A DNA stretch of 64,000 bases from contig QBLY01000002.1 of the NCBI GenBank assembly GCA_003241895.1, positions 223,382 through 287,381 of the forward strand, given 5' to 3'. The first letter of the stretch is position 1. Every line of letters starts with the position of its first letter. The notes beneath the pieces were generated by a model, which was not told the DNA's origin, did no database searches, and worked only from the letters and a program-made list of their open reading frames with translations. A program made the position numbers and the translations under genes. This DNA comes from Lysobacteraceae bacterium. Lineage in GTDB: Bacteria > Pseudomonadota > Gammaproteobacteria > Xanthomonadales > Xanthomonadaceae. Below are positions 44,947 through 53,706 of this stretch, piece by piece.

Positions 44947-45843
44947 TCAGTCCAGGCGCAGGTCGGCCAGCCGGTCCAGCGCTTCGGCGTATTTTCGGCG
45001 GGTGCCTTCGATCACGTCGGCCGGAACGTGCGGGCCGGGCGCGGTCTTGTCCCAGTCCAGCGTCTCCAGGTAGTCGCGCACGAACTGCTTGTCGTAGCTG
45101 GGCGGGCTGATGCCCACGCGGTACTGGTCGGCGGGCCAGAAGCGCGACGAGTCGGGCGTCAGCATCTCGTCCATCACGTGCAGCACGCCGTGTTCGTCCA
45201 GGCCGAACTCGAGCTTGGTGTCGGCGATGATGATGCCGCGCTCGGCGGCATACGCCGCCGCGAAGGCATAGATGGCCAGCGTGGCGTCGCGGACCTGCAT
45301 GGCCAGGTCGGCGCCGATCAGCCCGACCACGGCGGCAAAGCTGACGTTCTCGTCGTGGTCGCCGACGGCGGCCTTGGTCGAGGGCGTGAAGATCGCCCCG
45401 GGCAGCTGCTGCGCCTGCTGCAGCCCGGCGGGAAGCGCGATGCCGCAGACCCCGCCGGTGCGCTGGTAGTCCTTCCAGCCGCTGCCGATGAGGTAGCCGC
45501 GGGCGATGGCTTCCACCGGCACCGGCTTGAGCCTCTTGGTCACCACCGCGCGGCGCGCATACAGCGCCACGTCCACGCCGGCCGGCAGCACGCCGGCCGG
45601 GTCTTCGTGCGTGAGGTGGTTGGGAATGAGGTGGGCGGTCTTGTCGAACCAGAAGTTGCTGATCTGGCACAGCATCTCGCCCTTGCCCGGGATCGGATCG
45701 GGCAGCACCACGTCGAAGGCCGACAGCCGGTCGGTGGCCACCATCAGCAGGCGGTTGCCGGGCAGCTCGAAGACGTCACGGACTTTGCCGCGGTGGATCA
45801 GCGGCAGGCCGGGCAGGTCGGAGGTGTGCAGGGTCGTGGGCAC
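44947..45843 (-). CDS. purC: Phosphoribosylaminoimidazole-succinocarboxamide synthase (SAICAR synthetase)
   Basis: 298 residues from a GTG at 45843. It has the nucleotide-binding [12 protein letters not shown] opening, [38 protein letters not shown] and the [14 protein letters not shown] motif containing substrate-binding acidic residues, all typical of the longer PurC type. It joins aspartate to CAIR with ATP in purine synthesis. It stands alone on the minus strand, divergent from the cytochrome c gene. No purine riboswitch was seen upstream. Confidence 0.96.
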   Translation of the reverse strand: MPTTLHTSDLPGLPLIHRGKVRDVFELPGNRLLMVATDRLSAFDVVLPDPIPGKGEMLCQISNFWFDKTAHLIPNHLTHEDPAGVLPAGVDVALYARRAVVTKRLKPVPVEAIARGYLIGSGWKDYQRTGGVCGIALPAGLQQAQQLPGAIFTPSTKAAVGDHDENVSFAAVVGLIGADLAMQVRDATLAIYAFAAAYAAERGIIIADTKLEFGLDEHGVLHVMDEMLTPDSSRFWPADQYRVGISPPSYDKQFVRDYLETLDWDKTAPGPHVPADVIEGTRRKYAEALDRLADLRLD

Positions 45844-45945
45844 GTCGGGGCTCGCGGGCGCGGGGTCGCCATTGTAAGGCGGGCGCCCGCCATCCGGGGT
45901 GGGTCATGACGCCGTGCGCACCGGGTGGGCTGGTAAACTTCAGGC

Positions 45946-46278
45946 ATGAACATGATCGCCCTGACTGTCATCGCCTGCCTGCTCCTGCTGCCGAGCCTGG
46001 CCGCCGCCCAAGCGTCCACCGCCCCGGCCCGCCCGTCCAAGCTGGGCCTGTGCTCGGCCTGCCACGGCGTGGACGGCGTCAGCCGCGCGCCCGGCACCCC
46101 GCACCTGGCCGGCCAGGATCGCCAATACCTCGTGCGCGCCCTGTCGGACTACCGCAGCGGCAAGCGCCAGCACGTGCCCATGACCAGTTTGGCCAATACG
46201 CTGCAGCCCAAGGACATCGAGGCCCTGGCGGCGTGGTACGCCGCCCAGCCGGGCTTCAAGAAGGGGAGCGCGCAATGA
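45946..46278 (+). CDS. Small periplasmic class I cytochrome c
   Basis: 110 residues from the ATG at 45946. A signal peptide ends near LAAAQAS (about residue 22), followed by the haem-binding CSACH (Cys36, Cys39, His40) and a distal methionine in HVPMTSL (about residue 78). The size fits a monohaem cytochrome such as the c5/c553 type, which carries electrons to terminal oxidases or peroxidases. A TAAACT box lies 6 nt before the ATG, so translation may be leaderless. The stop overlaps the start of the next gene by 4 nt. Confidence 0.9.
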   Translation: MNMIALTVIACLLLLPSLAAAQASTAPARPSKLGLCSACHGVDGVSRAPGTPHLAGQDRQYLVRALSDYRSGKRQHVPMTSLANTLQPKDIEALAAWYAAQPGFKKGSAQ

Positions 46279-46601
46279 GGTGGTACGGGAAGCTGCTCGG
46301 CTTCGTCGCCGGCTACCTGCTGCTGCGCCATCCGGCGGGCGCCCTGATCGGACTGGCGATTGGTCACGCCTTCGACGCCGACTGGCTGCGGCCCAAGAAA
46401 CACGACCCCTTCGCCGTGCTGGGCCTGCGCGACGACGCCAGCGACGGCGAGGTCGAACGCGCCTACCGTCGCCTGATCTCCCAGTACCATCCGGACCGCC
46501 TCACCGGTGCGGCCGACGACCTGCGCCTGCAGGCCGAAGACAAGGCGCGCGAGATCAACGCCGCATACGAGCGTATCCAGAAACTGCGCAAATCCTCCTG
46601 A
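46275..46601 (+). CDS. Membrane-anchored J-domain protein (DjlA-like, truncated form)
   Basis: 108 residues from the ATG at 46275, which overlaps the cytochrome c stop. A hydrophobic N-terminus ([29 protein letters not shown], about residues 5-33) resembles the membrane segment of DjlA. It is followed directly by a C-terminal J domain (about 43-105) with an intact QYHPDR motif that stimulates DnaK ATPase. The TerB domain present between these parts in full DjlA is missing, so this is a short variant rather than a broken gene: the frame is clean and both ends are complete. Confidence 0.85.
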   Translation: MRWYGKLLGFVAGYLLLRHPAGALIGLAIGHAFDADWLRPKKHDPFAVLGLRDDASDGEVERAYRRLISQYHPDRLTGAADDLRLQAEDKAREINAAYERIQKLRKSS

Positions 46602-46609
46602 GGTCGCCC

Positions 46610-47284
46610 ATGCCCCACTGCCTGATCGCCCCTTCCATCCTGTCCGCCAACTTCGCCCGGCTGGGCGAGGAAGTGGACAACGTGCTCAAGGCCGGCGCCG
46701 ACTGGGTGCACTTCGACGTGATGGACAACCACTACGTACCCAACCTCACCATTGGGCCGCTGGTGTGCGAGGCGCTGCGCAAGCACGGCGTCACCGCGCC
46801 CATCGACGTGCACCTGATGGTGAAGCCGGTGGACCGCCTGGTGCCCGATTTCGCCAAGGCCGGCGCCAGCCTGATCAGCTTCCATCCCGAGGCCAGCGAG
46901 CACGTGCACCGCACCGTGCAGCTGATCAAGGCCAGCGGCTGCAGGGCCGGCCTGGTGCTGAACCCGGCCACCCCGCTGGACGTGCTGGACTACGTGCTGC
47001 CCGAGCTCGACCTGGTGCTGGTGATGTCGGTGAATCCCGGCTTCGGCGGCCAGGCCTTCATTCCCTCGGCGCTGGAAAAGCTCAAGCGCGTGCGCGAGCG
47101 CATCGACAAACTGGGCAAGGACATCCGCCTGGAAATCGACGGTGGCGTGAAGGCCGACAACATCCGCGCCATCGCCGCCGCGGGCGCCGACACCTTCGTC
47201 GCCGGCTCGGCCATTTTCAACGCGCCCGACTACGCCACCGTGATCGCGCAGATGCGCGCCGAAGTCGCCGCCGCGCGGAGCTGA
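46610..47284 (+). CDS. rpe: Ribulose-phosphate 3-epimerase
   Basis: 224 residues from the ATG at 46610. A TIM barrel with [15 protein letters not shown] at the N-terminus, [27 protein letters not shown] and NPGFGGQAF, in which the catalytic aspartates and the metal-binding histidines are visible. The IDGGVKADN motif binds the substrate phosphate. It interconverts ribulose 5-phosphate and xylulose 5-phosphate in the pentose phosphate pathway. It starts 8 nt after the J-protein gene and ends 4 nt before rraA. Confidence 0.96.
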   Translation: MPHCLIAPSILSANFARLGEEVDNVLKAGADWVHFDVMDNHYVPNLTIGPLVCEALRKHGVTAPIDVHLMVKPVDRLVPDFAKAGASLISFHPEASEHVHRTVQLIKASGCRAGLVLNPATPLDVLDYVLPELDLVLVMSVNPGFGGQAFIPSALEKLKRVRERIDKLGKDIRLEIDGGVKADNIRAIAAAGADTFVAGSAIFNAPDYATVIAQMRAEVAAARS

Positions 47285-47288
47285 CGCC

Positions 47289-47762
47289 ATGAAGACCGCC
47301 GACCTGTGCGACGCCCACGACGCCGACGCGCGCGTGCTGGACCTGCCGCTGCGCGACTTCGGCGGGCAAATCGAGTTTGCTGGCCCGGTCAGCACGATCC
47401 GCGCGCTGGAAGACAACTCACGCGTACGCGAGGCCGTGGCCGAGCCCGGCGCAGGCCGCGTGCTGGTGATCGACGGCGGTGGCTCGACGCGACGCTCGAT
47501 GCTGGGCGACAACCTGGCGGCGATGGCGGCGAAGAACGGCTGGTCCGGCGTGGTGGTGCATGGCGTCATCCGCGACATCGAAGCCATCGGCCAACTGCCC
47601 CTGGGCGTCAAGGCGCTGGGCACCTGCCCGCGCAAGACCGACAAACTCGACCAGGGCCTGCGCGACGTGCCGCTGCAGTTCGGCGGCGTGGTAATCGTGC
47701 CGGGCGAATGGCTGTATGCCGACGAAGACGGCGTGGTGATCCTGGCGAAGCCGGCGAGCTAG
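47289..47762 (+). CDS. rraA: Ribonuclease E activity regulator RraA family protein
   Basis: 157 residues, typical RraA length (about 160). It starts MKTADLCDAHDADARVLDLPLRDFGGQ and keeps the RraA ring-protein motifs GGGSTRRSMLGDNLA and GVVVHGVIRDIEAI. In E. coli RraA binds RNase E and lowers its activity; homologues with aldolase activity (HMG aldolases) share the fold but have different active-site residues, so the regulator role is the more likely one here. It is the last gene of a tight run after cytochrome c, J-protein and rpe. Confidence 0.9.
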   Translation: MKTADLCDAHDADARVLDLPLRDFGGQIEFAGPVSTIRALEDNSRVREAVAEPGAGRVLVIDGGGSTRRSMLGDNLAAMAAKNGWSGVVVHGVIRDIEAIGQLPLGVKALGTCPRKTDKLDQGLRDVPLQFGGVVIVPGEWLYADEDGVVILAKPAS

Positions 47763-47770
47763 TTTTTTGC

Positions 47771-47807
47771 CACGGATAAAATCGGATTGAAGCTTCTTTT
47801 ATCCGTG
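47771..47807. repeat. Inverted repeat after rraA, possible dispersed element/terminator
   Basis: CACGGATAAAA (47771-47781) and its exact complement (47797-47807) flank a 15-nt loop, and a direct echo of ATCCGTG / ATCCGCGTGC / ATCCGTGG continues to about 47830. The surroundings are much less GC-rich than the genes on either side. It may act as a bidirectional terminator between rraA and the convergent sortase gene. The same 14-nt lead sequence (GTTTTTTGCCACGG) occurs at 61015-61028 just after the gdx stop, which suggests a dispersed element. Confidence 0.65.
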
Positions 47808-47841
47808 TCCATCCGCGTGCATCCGTGGCCAATGTCCTGTC

Positions 47842-48468
47842 TCAAACCGGCACCAGCGTGACGACGTAGCGCATCGGGCCGCGCGGCGCCACGGCGTCGA
47901 ACGGCCAGCACGTGACCAGCACCAGCTGCGCGCCGTCTTGGCCCGTGGCAATGCGGTGCAGGCGCGAATCCACCACCTGCATCGAAGCCACGCGGAATTC
48001 GCGGGGGCCTTGCGCGGTTTCCAGCGTAACGGCGTCCTCGCGTCGCACGTCGCGCAGCCAGGCGAAGTGGGTATCGCGGTGGCCGCTGATGACCGTGGTG
48101 CCAAGGCCGCTGCCCGGCGCGGCGCTGGATTGCGCCCAGCCCGGGCCGAACGCCAGCGGGCGGCCGCTGTCACCCGCCAGTACCACCTGCGACACGCCCA
48201 GGCGTGGCTGCACCAGCTTCGCCACGGCGTGCGTGTCGGCCCAGGGCCAGGGACGATGTGCGCGGCCGTCGGCCTGCGCCGACCGCCATGACGACTGCAG
48301 CAGCTGCTGCGCCAGCACCGCCTTGGCGGGAAGCCAGGCGGCGTTGGCGGCCAGCAGCAGGGCGCTGGCCATCAACGCGCGGCCAAGCCAGCGGCGCGCA
48401 GGGGAGGGTGGGGCTTCCTTGCCCCGAGGGTGCGTCCCTGATGCGGTGGCGTTGACGCTTTTGTTCAC
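47842..48468 (-). CDS. Class GN sortase (transpeptidase)
   Basis: 208 residues from a GTG at 48468 that overlaps the stop of the 61-residue ORF (GTGA). An N-terminal membrane helix (about residues 27-50) is followed by the sortase fold. The catalytic histidine is in ISGHRDTHF (about residue 133), the cysteine in LVTCWPFD (about 186) and the arginine in GPMRYVV (about 201). Sortases cleave a C-terminal sorting signal and join the protein to an acceptor; the Gram-negative GN group works on one dedicated VIT/VWA target, encoded here about 290 bp upstream on the same strand. Confidence 0.92.
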   Translation of the reverse strand: MNKSVNATASGTHPRGKEAPPSPARRWLGRALMASALLLAANAAWLPAKAVLAQQLLQSSWRSAQADGRAHRPWPWADTHAVAKLVQPRLGVSQVVLAGDSGRPLAFGPGWAQSSAAPGSGLGTTVISGHRDTHFAWLRDVRREDAVTLETAQGPREFRVASMQVVDSRLHRIATGQDGAQLVLVTCWPFDAVAPRGPMRYVVTLVPV

Positions 48469-48650
48469 GGCGCCTCCTGCGCCGTCCGGGGGGAAGGGAG
48501 TGGCGTCGGCCGCCGGCGCAGCAGCGGGCTGGCGTCGGCGGCAAGGAAGTGCCAGTGCATGTGCCGCAGCGCCCGTTCCAGCGAGCGCGGGCCCGGGTCG
48601 GCCGGGGTGAAGGCGAGGGCGGTGTCGCGGCGTTCAACGATCAGGACCAT
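48465..48650 (-). CDS. Small ORF of the sortase operon (61 residues)
   Basis: Starts at the ATG at 48650 after AGGAAATCGCC, a reasonable ribosome binding site. Its stop overlaps the sortase GTG by 4 nt, which suggests translational coupling. The peptide is basic and Pro-rich at the C-terminus and starts MVLIVERRDTALAF, with an HMHWHF motif in the middle. No membrane helix is obvious and no family was recognised. It may be a leader that couples translation or a small partner of the sortase system. Confidence 0.5.
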   Translation of the reverse strand: MVLIVERRDTALAFTPADPGPRSLERALRHMHWHFLAADASPLLRRRPTPLPSPRTAQEAP

Positions 48651-48678
48651 GGCGATTTCCTCGATGGCGGGGTAGGAG

Positions 48679-48753
48679 TCAGGCCTGCGCGGGTTCGCGC
48701 AGGAGGCACAGCAGCGCGACGCAGAGCAGGCAGGCGAGCAGGCGGGTGAACAC
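48679..48753 (-). CDS. Possible 24-residue hydrophobic peptide in the sortase operon
   Basis: A GTG at 48753, 3 nt after the stop of the sortase target gene, opens a 24-codon frame: two positions in, TRLLACLL begins a hydrophobic helix that ends at CLLREPAQA. A GGAG lies 7 nt before the GTG, inside the end of the target gene, an ideal spacing. It is too short for standard gene finding. The sequence looks like a signal peptide or single-helix membrane microprotein with three cysteines. It is a candidate only; translation is not shown. Confidence 0.4.
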   Translation of the reverse strand: MFTRLLACLLCVALLCLLREPAQA

Positions 48754-48756
48754 GGC

Positions 48757-50793
48757 TCAGCTCCGCACGCGCAGGACGATCAGCGCGGACAGCGCCAGCA
48801 CCAGGGCCAGCATCAGTTCGCGCAGCCAGCCGGTGCTGCCCTGTGCGAATTCGAGCGAACCGTGGGGCACGCTGTTCATCATTTGCGTGCTGCCCAGCGC
48901 CTGGTCCTTCGCTCGCACCGGCGTGCGGTCCACGGCCACCAGGCTGGTGTAGGTGCTGACCAGGCCGTGGCGCAGCGCCACGTCCACGATCATCGGCCTG
49001 AGGCTGTCGGTGTCGCCGCCGCGGCGCAGGTCGTCTTCCAGGGCGTTGATGCGGGCGCGGGCCCAGAGCCGGCCGATGCCGGGCGACGGCGTGACGTTCA
49101 TGCCGCCCAGCGGCACCCGGCGGACCCAGGGCTGCGGGCGCAGGCCGCGCACGGTCACGGCGTCCTGCAGCTGGTCAAGCCGCGCCACCACCTGCAGCGC
49201 CTCGCCTTCGTACAGGTCGGGCACGCGCGCCGGATACATCTCGGCCACACCCGGCCAGTCGAGCTGGATGTCGCGCATGGCCGGCCGGTCGAGCTTGGCC
49301 AGCAGGTGGTCCATCACTTCGGCCACTTCCTGCACGTTGCGGATGACGGTCTGGGTGCCGCGGCCGGTTTCGGCGGCCTTGCGCAGGAAATGGCCGTTGG
49401 GTGCGCTGCCGATGCCCACCGGGAACAGGCGGGCTTCGCCGCGCTGCGTTTCGATCACGTCCAGGATTTCGTCTTCGTTGCCCACCGCGGCGTCGGTGGC
49501 CAGCACCACCTGGCGCAGGTAGCCGGCTGGCGCCTTGCCGGCGAGCGCGGCGCGCAGGGCCGGCAGCATTTCGGTGCCGCCGTCGGCGGTGAGCGAGCGC
49601 ACGAAGCTGCGCGCCCGCGCCACGTTGCCAGGCTGTGCCGGCACGGCTTCGGGGAACAGCAGGTCGAAGGTGTCGTCGAAACGAACCACGTTGAAACGAT
49701 CACCGGGGCGCAGGCGCGCCAGGGCGCGGTCCGCCGCCTCGATGGCCTGCTCCATGGACGCGCCGGACATCGAGCCGGAATTGTCGATCACCAGGATCAG
49801 TTCACGCGGCAGCGGCGCCGTGGCCAGCGTCGGCGGCACCAGCATCACCAGGGCAAAGTTCTCGCCGCCGATGCGGTCGGTGAACACGGCGCTGCGCGGG
49901 GCCTTGCTGGGTACCGGCTGCCACTGCAGCACGAAGTCGCGGTCGGTGGCTTGCGCAAAGTTGGTCAGCGTCACCCGATAGATCGAGCCTTCGGCCATCA
50001 CGGTGATGGGATGGGTTGGGCTGGTGACCGTGGCCAGCGGCAGGCCGGGCTCGATCTCGGCGGTGAGCACCACCGAAGGCGGCAGCGCGCTGCCGGCGAT
50101 GACGGCGCTGTCCACGGCGGGCAGGGCTTGCGCGGCGCTGCGACCCTCGCCCAGGGCCTGTGTGCTGCTGCTCGCCGGCGTATAGCGCGGCGTCAGGGTC
50201 AGCGGCAGGTGCAGCGAAAACGTGCCGTCGCGATAGGCCACCGGCTGCCAGTAGCGCACCTGGATCTCGATTTCCTCGCCCGGGCCGATGTTGGCCACGG
50301 CGGTCTGGAACAGGTTGGGGCGGTTCTGCTCAACCAGGCTGGCGCGCTGGCCATTGGCGGCGGCAGCGGCGTAGATCGCCTTGGCCTGCTCCTTTTCGCG
50401 GATCTCGCCTTCGATCAGCCTGTCGCCGATGCGCAGCGTGAGCGCGCCGACGGCGGCGTCCTCGGGCAGCGGCAGCAGGTAGCGACCCTCGCGCCACTGG
50501 CTGCTGTCGTTGCGATAGGTCTGGCGCACGCTCACTTCGGCCAGCAGGCCGCGCACCTGCATGTCCACCGTGGTGTCCATGGCCAGGGTGGCGACCCAGC
50601 GGTCGCCTTCGCGCAGCATCAGGCCTTCGGGGTCGGGGTCCTCCGGCGTGTCGCGCTCGCTGGCCAGGGCCGGCACGCAGGCGAAGGCCAGTGCCACCGC
50701 CAGGGTCATCAGCAGGTGGAACCACAGCAGCGGCCGCGGCGGCAGGCGGGGCGTGCGGTAGAGGCGGGGCTTGCGGGTTTCACGGACGTGCAT
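48757..50793 (-). CDS. Dedicated sortase target: VIT and VWA domain protein
   Basis: 678 residues from the ATG at 50793 with AGGAGACC upstream. A signal peptide (about residues 20-46) is followed by a vault/inter-alpha-trypsin (VIT) domain (about 55-180) and a VWA domain (about 345-520) with an intact MIDAS motif, DNSGSMS. The C-terminus is a sorting signal layout: a short motif (SVPHGS), then a hydrophobic helix (LMLALVLALSALIVL) and a basic end RVRS. The motif differs from the LPxTG/LPxTA type. It matches the single substrate of the proteobacterial dedicated sortase system and would be displayed at or released from the cell surface. Confidence 0.9.
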   Translation of the reverse strand: MHVRETRKPRLYRTPRLPPRPLLWFHLLMTLAVALAFACVPALASERDTPEDPDPEGLMLREGDRWVATLAMDTTVDMQVRGLLAEVSVRQTYRNDSSQWREGRYLLPLPEDAAVGALTLRIGDRLIEGEIREKEQAKAIYAAAAANGQRASLVEQNRPNLFQTAVANIGPGEEIEIQVRYWQPVAYRDGTFSLHLPLTLTPRYTPASSSTQALGEGRSAAQALPAVDSAVIAGSALPPSVVLTAEIEPGLPLATVTSPTHPITVMAEGSIYRVTLTNFAQATDRDFVLQWQPVPSKAPRSAVFTDRIGGENFALVMLVPPTLATAPLPRELILVIDNSGSMSGASMEQAIEAADRALARLRPGDRFNVVRFDDTFDLLFPEAVPAQPGNVARARSFVRSLTADGGTEMLPALRAALAGKAPAGYLRQVVLATDAAVGNEDEILDVIETQRGEARLFPVGIGSAPNGHFLRKAAETGRGTQTVIRNVQEVAEVMDHLLAKLDRPAMRDIQLDWPGVAEMYPARVPDLYEGEALQVVARLDQLQDAVTVRGLRPQPWVRRVPLGGMNVTPSPGIGRLWARARINALEDDLRRGGDTDSLRPMIVDVALRHGLVSTYTSLVAVDRTPVRAKDQALGSTQMMNSVPHGSLEFAQGSTGWLRELMLALVLALSALIVLRVRS

Positions 50794-50935
50794 GGCGGTC
50801 TCCTGGGTGGCGAGTCCATTGCAAGCCCGCCGTGGGCCGTGGCGCGGGCCGGTTCCGGGCAGGGGGCTGACCAGTTGTGGCGATTTGCGGGCAACACGTT
50901 GCCGCGGCCAGGCGTGCTGGCCTAGGCTGGCCGCC

Positions 50936-51625
50936 ATGTCACGCACCGTTGCCATCGTCGAAGACGAACCCGCCATCCGCGCCAACTACGCCGAGGCGCT
51001 GCGCCGCCATGGCTACGGCGTGCAGCCCCTTGCCAGTCGCGCCGAGGCGCAGGCGGCCTTCGCGCTGAAGCTGCCCGACCTGGTGATCATCGACGTGGGC
51101 CTGGGCGACGAACCCGAGGGCGGCTTCGATTTGTGCCGCGACCTGCGCGCGCGCTCGGCGACGCTTCCCATCCTTTTCCTGACGGCGCGCGATTCGGACT
51201 TCGACGTGATCTCGGGGCTGCGTCTGGGTGCCGACGACTACCTGAGCAAGGACACCAGCCTGCCCCAGCTGACCGCGCGCATCCACGCGCTGTTCCGGCG
51301 GCTTGATTCGCTGGCGGCGCCGCAGGCGCGCGATTCGGTGTTCCGCCTGCGCGGCCTGACGCTTGAGCTCGAGCGCATGCGCGTGAGCTGGAACGGCGCC
51401 GAGGTTGCACTCACCGTCACCGAGTTCTGGATGGTGCACGCGCTGGTGCGCTACCCGGGCCACGTGAAGACGCGCGAACAGCTGATGCGCGAGGCGCAAG
51501 TGGTGGTGGACGATGCAACCATCACCTCGCACATCAAACGTATCCGTCGCAAGTTCCAGGCGCTTGATGCCGCCTTCGACGAAGTGGACACCGTGCACGG
51601 CGCCGGCTACCGCTGGCGTGCCTGA
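50936..51625 (+). CDS. pdsR: Dedicated sortase system response regulator
   Basis: 229 residues from the ATG at 50936. A receiver domain (residues 4-120) has the phosphoacceptor Asp53 in VIIDVGLGD, and a C-terminal OmpR-type winged helix (about 140-228) shows VTEFWMVHALVRYPGHVKTREQLM and HIKRIRRKF. It is transcribed divergently from the sortase target gene over a 142-bp gap and followed 9 nt later by the kinase gene. A TAGGCT box 7 nt before the ATG and no Shine-Dalgarno suggest leaderless translation. It probably controls the target-sortase operon. Confidence 0.9.
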   Translation: MSRTVAIVEDEPAIRANYAEALRRHGYGVQPLASRAEAQAAFALKLPDLVIIDVGLGDEPEGGFDLCRDLRARSATLPILFLTARDSDFDVISGLRLGADDYLSKDTSLPQLTARIHALFRRLDSLAAPQARDSVFRLRGLTLELERMRVSWNGAEVALTVTEFWMVHALVRYPGHVKTREQLMREAQVVVDDATITSHIKRIRRKFQALDAAFDEVDTVHGAGYRWRA

Positions 51626-51634
51626 GCCGCGGCC

Positions 51635-53644
51635 ATGACCCTGCGCGGCAAGCTGCTGCTGCTTTCGCTGTCGATCCTGGCGCTGCCCTGGGCCGGATGG
51701 CAGTTCGTGCAGCAGCTCGAAGTGCTGCTGCGGCAGGGGCAGGAGCAGGCGCTGCTGGCCTCGGCCGAAGCGCTGGCGCGTGGTATCGCCGTGCGGCCTG
51801 CGAACCTGCCGGCCCCGGGGCCCGGATGGTTCGTGCACCGGCTGGCGTTTGCACCGCGGCTCGACGGCGAGGACGGCGACTGGCGCGCTGCAGGCGCCGA
51901 GCCCGCGACGTTCGACGGCGGCACGCCCTGGCTGCGCGCCAGCGTCGGCCGCGCCAACGACCGCCTGCACCTGCTGGTGCAGGTGGCCGACACCAGCCGC
52001 CAGCGCGGCGAGGCGCACTGGCCGGGCGACCTGGAGTTCGACCGCGTGCGCCTGCGGCTTGTTGGCCCCACGGGCGAACTGGTGCTGCGTTTGGCCAACA
52101 GCGGCACGGGCGAACTGCTGGTGGCGGGCGAAGACGGCCTGCCGCCGCCGATCCGCGTGGAGGGTTTCTGGCGCGAGCACGACCAGGGCTACACGATCGA
52201 ACTCGCGCTGCCGCAGGCCTTCGACGTGCGCGGCCTGGGCCTTGAGGCACGCGACCTGGACGCCGCCGGCCAGCGCCGCATGGCGGGCAGCGTGCGTGCC
52301 GATGGGACGCTGCAGGCGTGGCCCCTGCATGGCTACGCCGGCGGCCTGGAGCCGGCGCTGATGGCGCTGGCGCCGCCCGGCATGCGTGTGGTGCTGGCCG
52401 ACCGCGAAGCCTGGGTGATCGCACGCGCCGGCCGCATCCGCGCCGACGCCAGCGAAGAAGACCTGCTGCCCTGGCGCCGCGGGCTCTACCGCACACTGCT
52501 GTTCCGCGACACGCTGCCGGCGGCCGACGAGGCGCCCGATGCCCTGCGCGTGGTCCGGGCCGAAGTGGCGGCGGCGATCGCCGGGCGGTCCGGCACCGCC
52601 TGGCGCCGCGATCCTTCCGGCGCGCGCCTGCTGCTGTCGGCGGCGGTGCCGGTGACGGTGGACGGACAGGTGCGCGCGGCGCTGCTGCTGGAGCGTTCGA
52701 ACTCCGAGGTGCTGCTGCTCACCGACCGCGCGTTCTCCGGCCTGCTGGGCGTGAGCCTGGTGGCGTTCCTGGCGTCGGGCGGCGTGATGTTCCTGTTCGC
52801 GTCGCACCTGGGCGCGCGCATCCGCCGGCTGCGCGACGCCGCCGAGCGTGCGCTGGACCGCGAGGGCCGGGTGACGCCGTTCCCGACCACCCGCGCGCGC
52901 GACGAAGTGGGCGACCTGACCCGCAGCTTCGCCAGCCTGCTCGACCAGGTTTCCGCCTACACCGACTACCTTCGCTCGCTGTCGGGCAAGCTTTCGCACG
53001 AACTCAACACGCCGCTGGCCATCGTGCGCACCTCGCTGGACAACCTGGACACGGCGGCCCTGCCGGCCCAGACGCAGCCCTACCTCGCCCGCGCCCGCGA
53101 CGGCGTGGAGCGCATGGGCACGCTGGTGCGCACGATGAGCGAGGTGACGCGGATCGAACACGCCATTGAATCGGCCGAAGCGGAATCCTTCGACCTGCGC
53201 GCGCTGCTGGCCGACTACGCGCAAGGCCACCGCGGCCTGCTGCAGCCGCGCGAACTCCGCCTCGACCTGCCGGCGGCGCCGCTGCGCCTGCGCGGCTCCC
53301 CCGACCTGATGGCGCAGGCGCTGGACAAGCTGTTCGACAACGCGCGCGGCTTCTGCCCGCCCGAGGGCTGGGTGCGGCTTTCGCTGGTGCAGGAAGGCGA
53401 CGGCGCCCGTGTCGCGCTCGCCAACCAGGGCCCGCCCGTGCCCGAGGCGATGCGCGCACGCCTGTTCGATTCGCTGGTGAGCCTGCGCGGGAAGCCCCAG
53501 CGCCTGGAGGGTGCCACGCACCTGGGGTTTGGCCTGTACGTGGTCAAGCTGGTCGCCGAACTGCACCGCGGCCGCGCCGAGGCCCGCAACCTGCCTGATG
53601 GCGAAGGCGTCGAGTTCATCCTGCACCTGCGCTCCATGCCCTGA
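51635..53644 (+). CDS. pdsS: Dedicated sortase system sensor histidine kinase
   Basis: 669 residues. A first membrane helix (about residues 7-25) and a second (about 365-390) enclose a large periplasmic domain of about 340 residues, whose beta-rich part resembles a carbohydrate-binding fold (RLDGEDGDWRAAGAE near residue 70). A HAMP-like linker follows, then the HisKA box KLSHELNTPLAIVRTSL (His about residue 456) and an HATPase domain with DNARGFCPPEG and GFGLYVVKLVAEL. It pairs with pdsR, 9 nt upstream. The ligand is unknown. Confidence 0.9.
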   Translation: MTLRGKLLLLSLSILALPWAGWQFVQQLEVLLRQGQEQALLASAEALARGIAVRPANLPAPGPGWFVHRLAFAPRLDGEDGDWRAAGAEPATFDGGTPWLRASVGRANDRLHLLVQVADTSRQRGEAHWPGDLEFDRVRLRLVGPTGELVLRLANSGTGELLVAGEDGLPPPIRVEGFWREHDQGYTIELALPQAFDVRGLGLEARDLDAAGQRRMAGSVRADGTLQAWPLHGYAGGLEPALMALAPPGMRVVLADREAWVIARAGRIRADASEEDLLPWRRGLYRTLLFRDTLPAADEAPDALRVVRAEVAAAIAGRSGTAWRRDPSGARLLLSAAVPVTVDGQVRAALLLERSNSEVLLLTDRAFSGLLGVSLVAFLASGGVMFLFASHLGARIRRLRDAAERALDREGRVTPFPTTRARDEVGDLTRSFASLLDQVSAYTDYLRSLSGKLSHELNTPLAIVRTSLDNLDTAALPAQTQPYLARARDGVERMGTLVRTMSEVTRIEHAIESAEAESFDLRALLADYAQGHRGLLQPRELRLDLPAAPLRLRGSPDLMAQALDKLFDNARGFCPPEGWVRLSLVQEGDGARVALANQGPPVPEAMRARLFDSLVSLRGKPQRLEGATHLGFGLYVVKLVAELHRGRAEARNLPDGEGVEFILHLRSMP

Positions 53645-53706
53645 GCCGCACGCCGCGGCGGCGGGGCCGAAGTTATACTCGGCGCCTGTCCTGATGGGTG
53701 CGTGCC

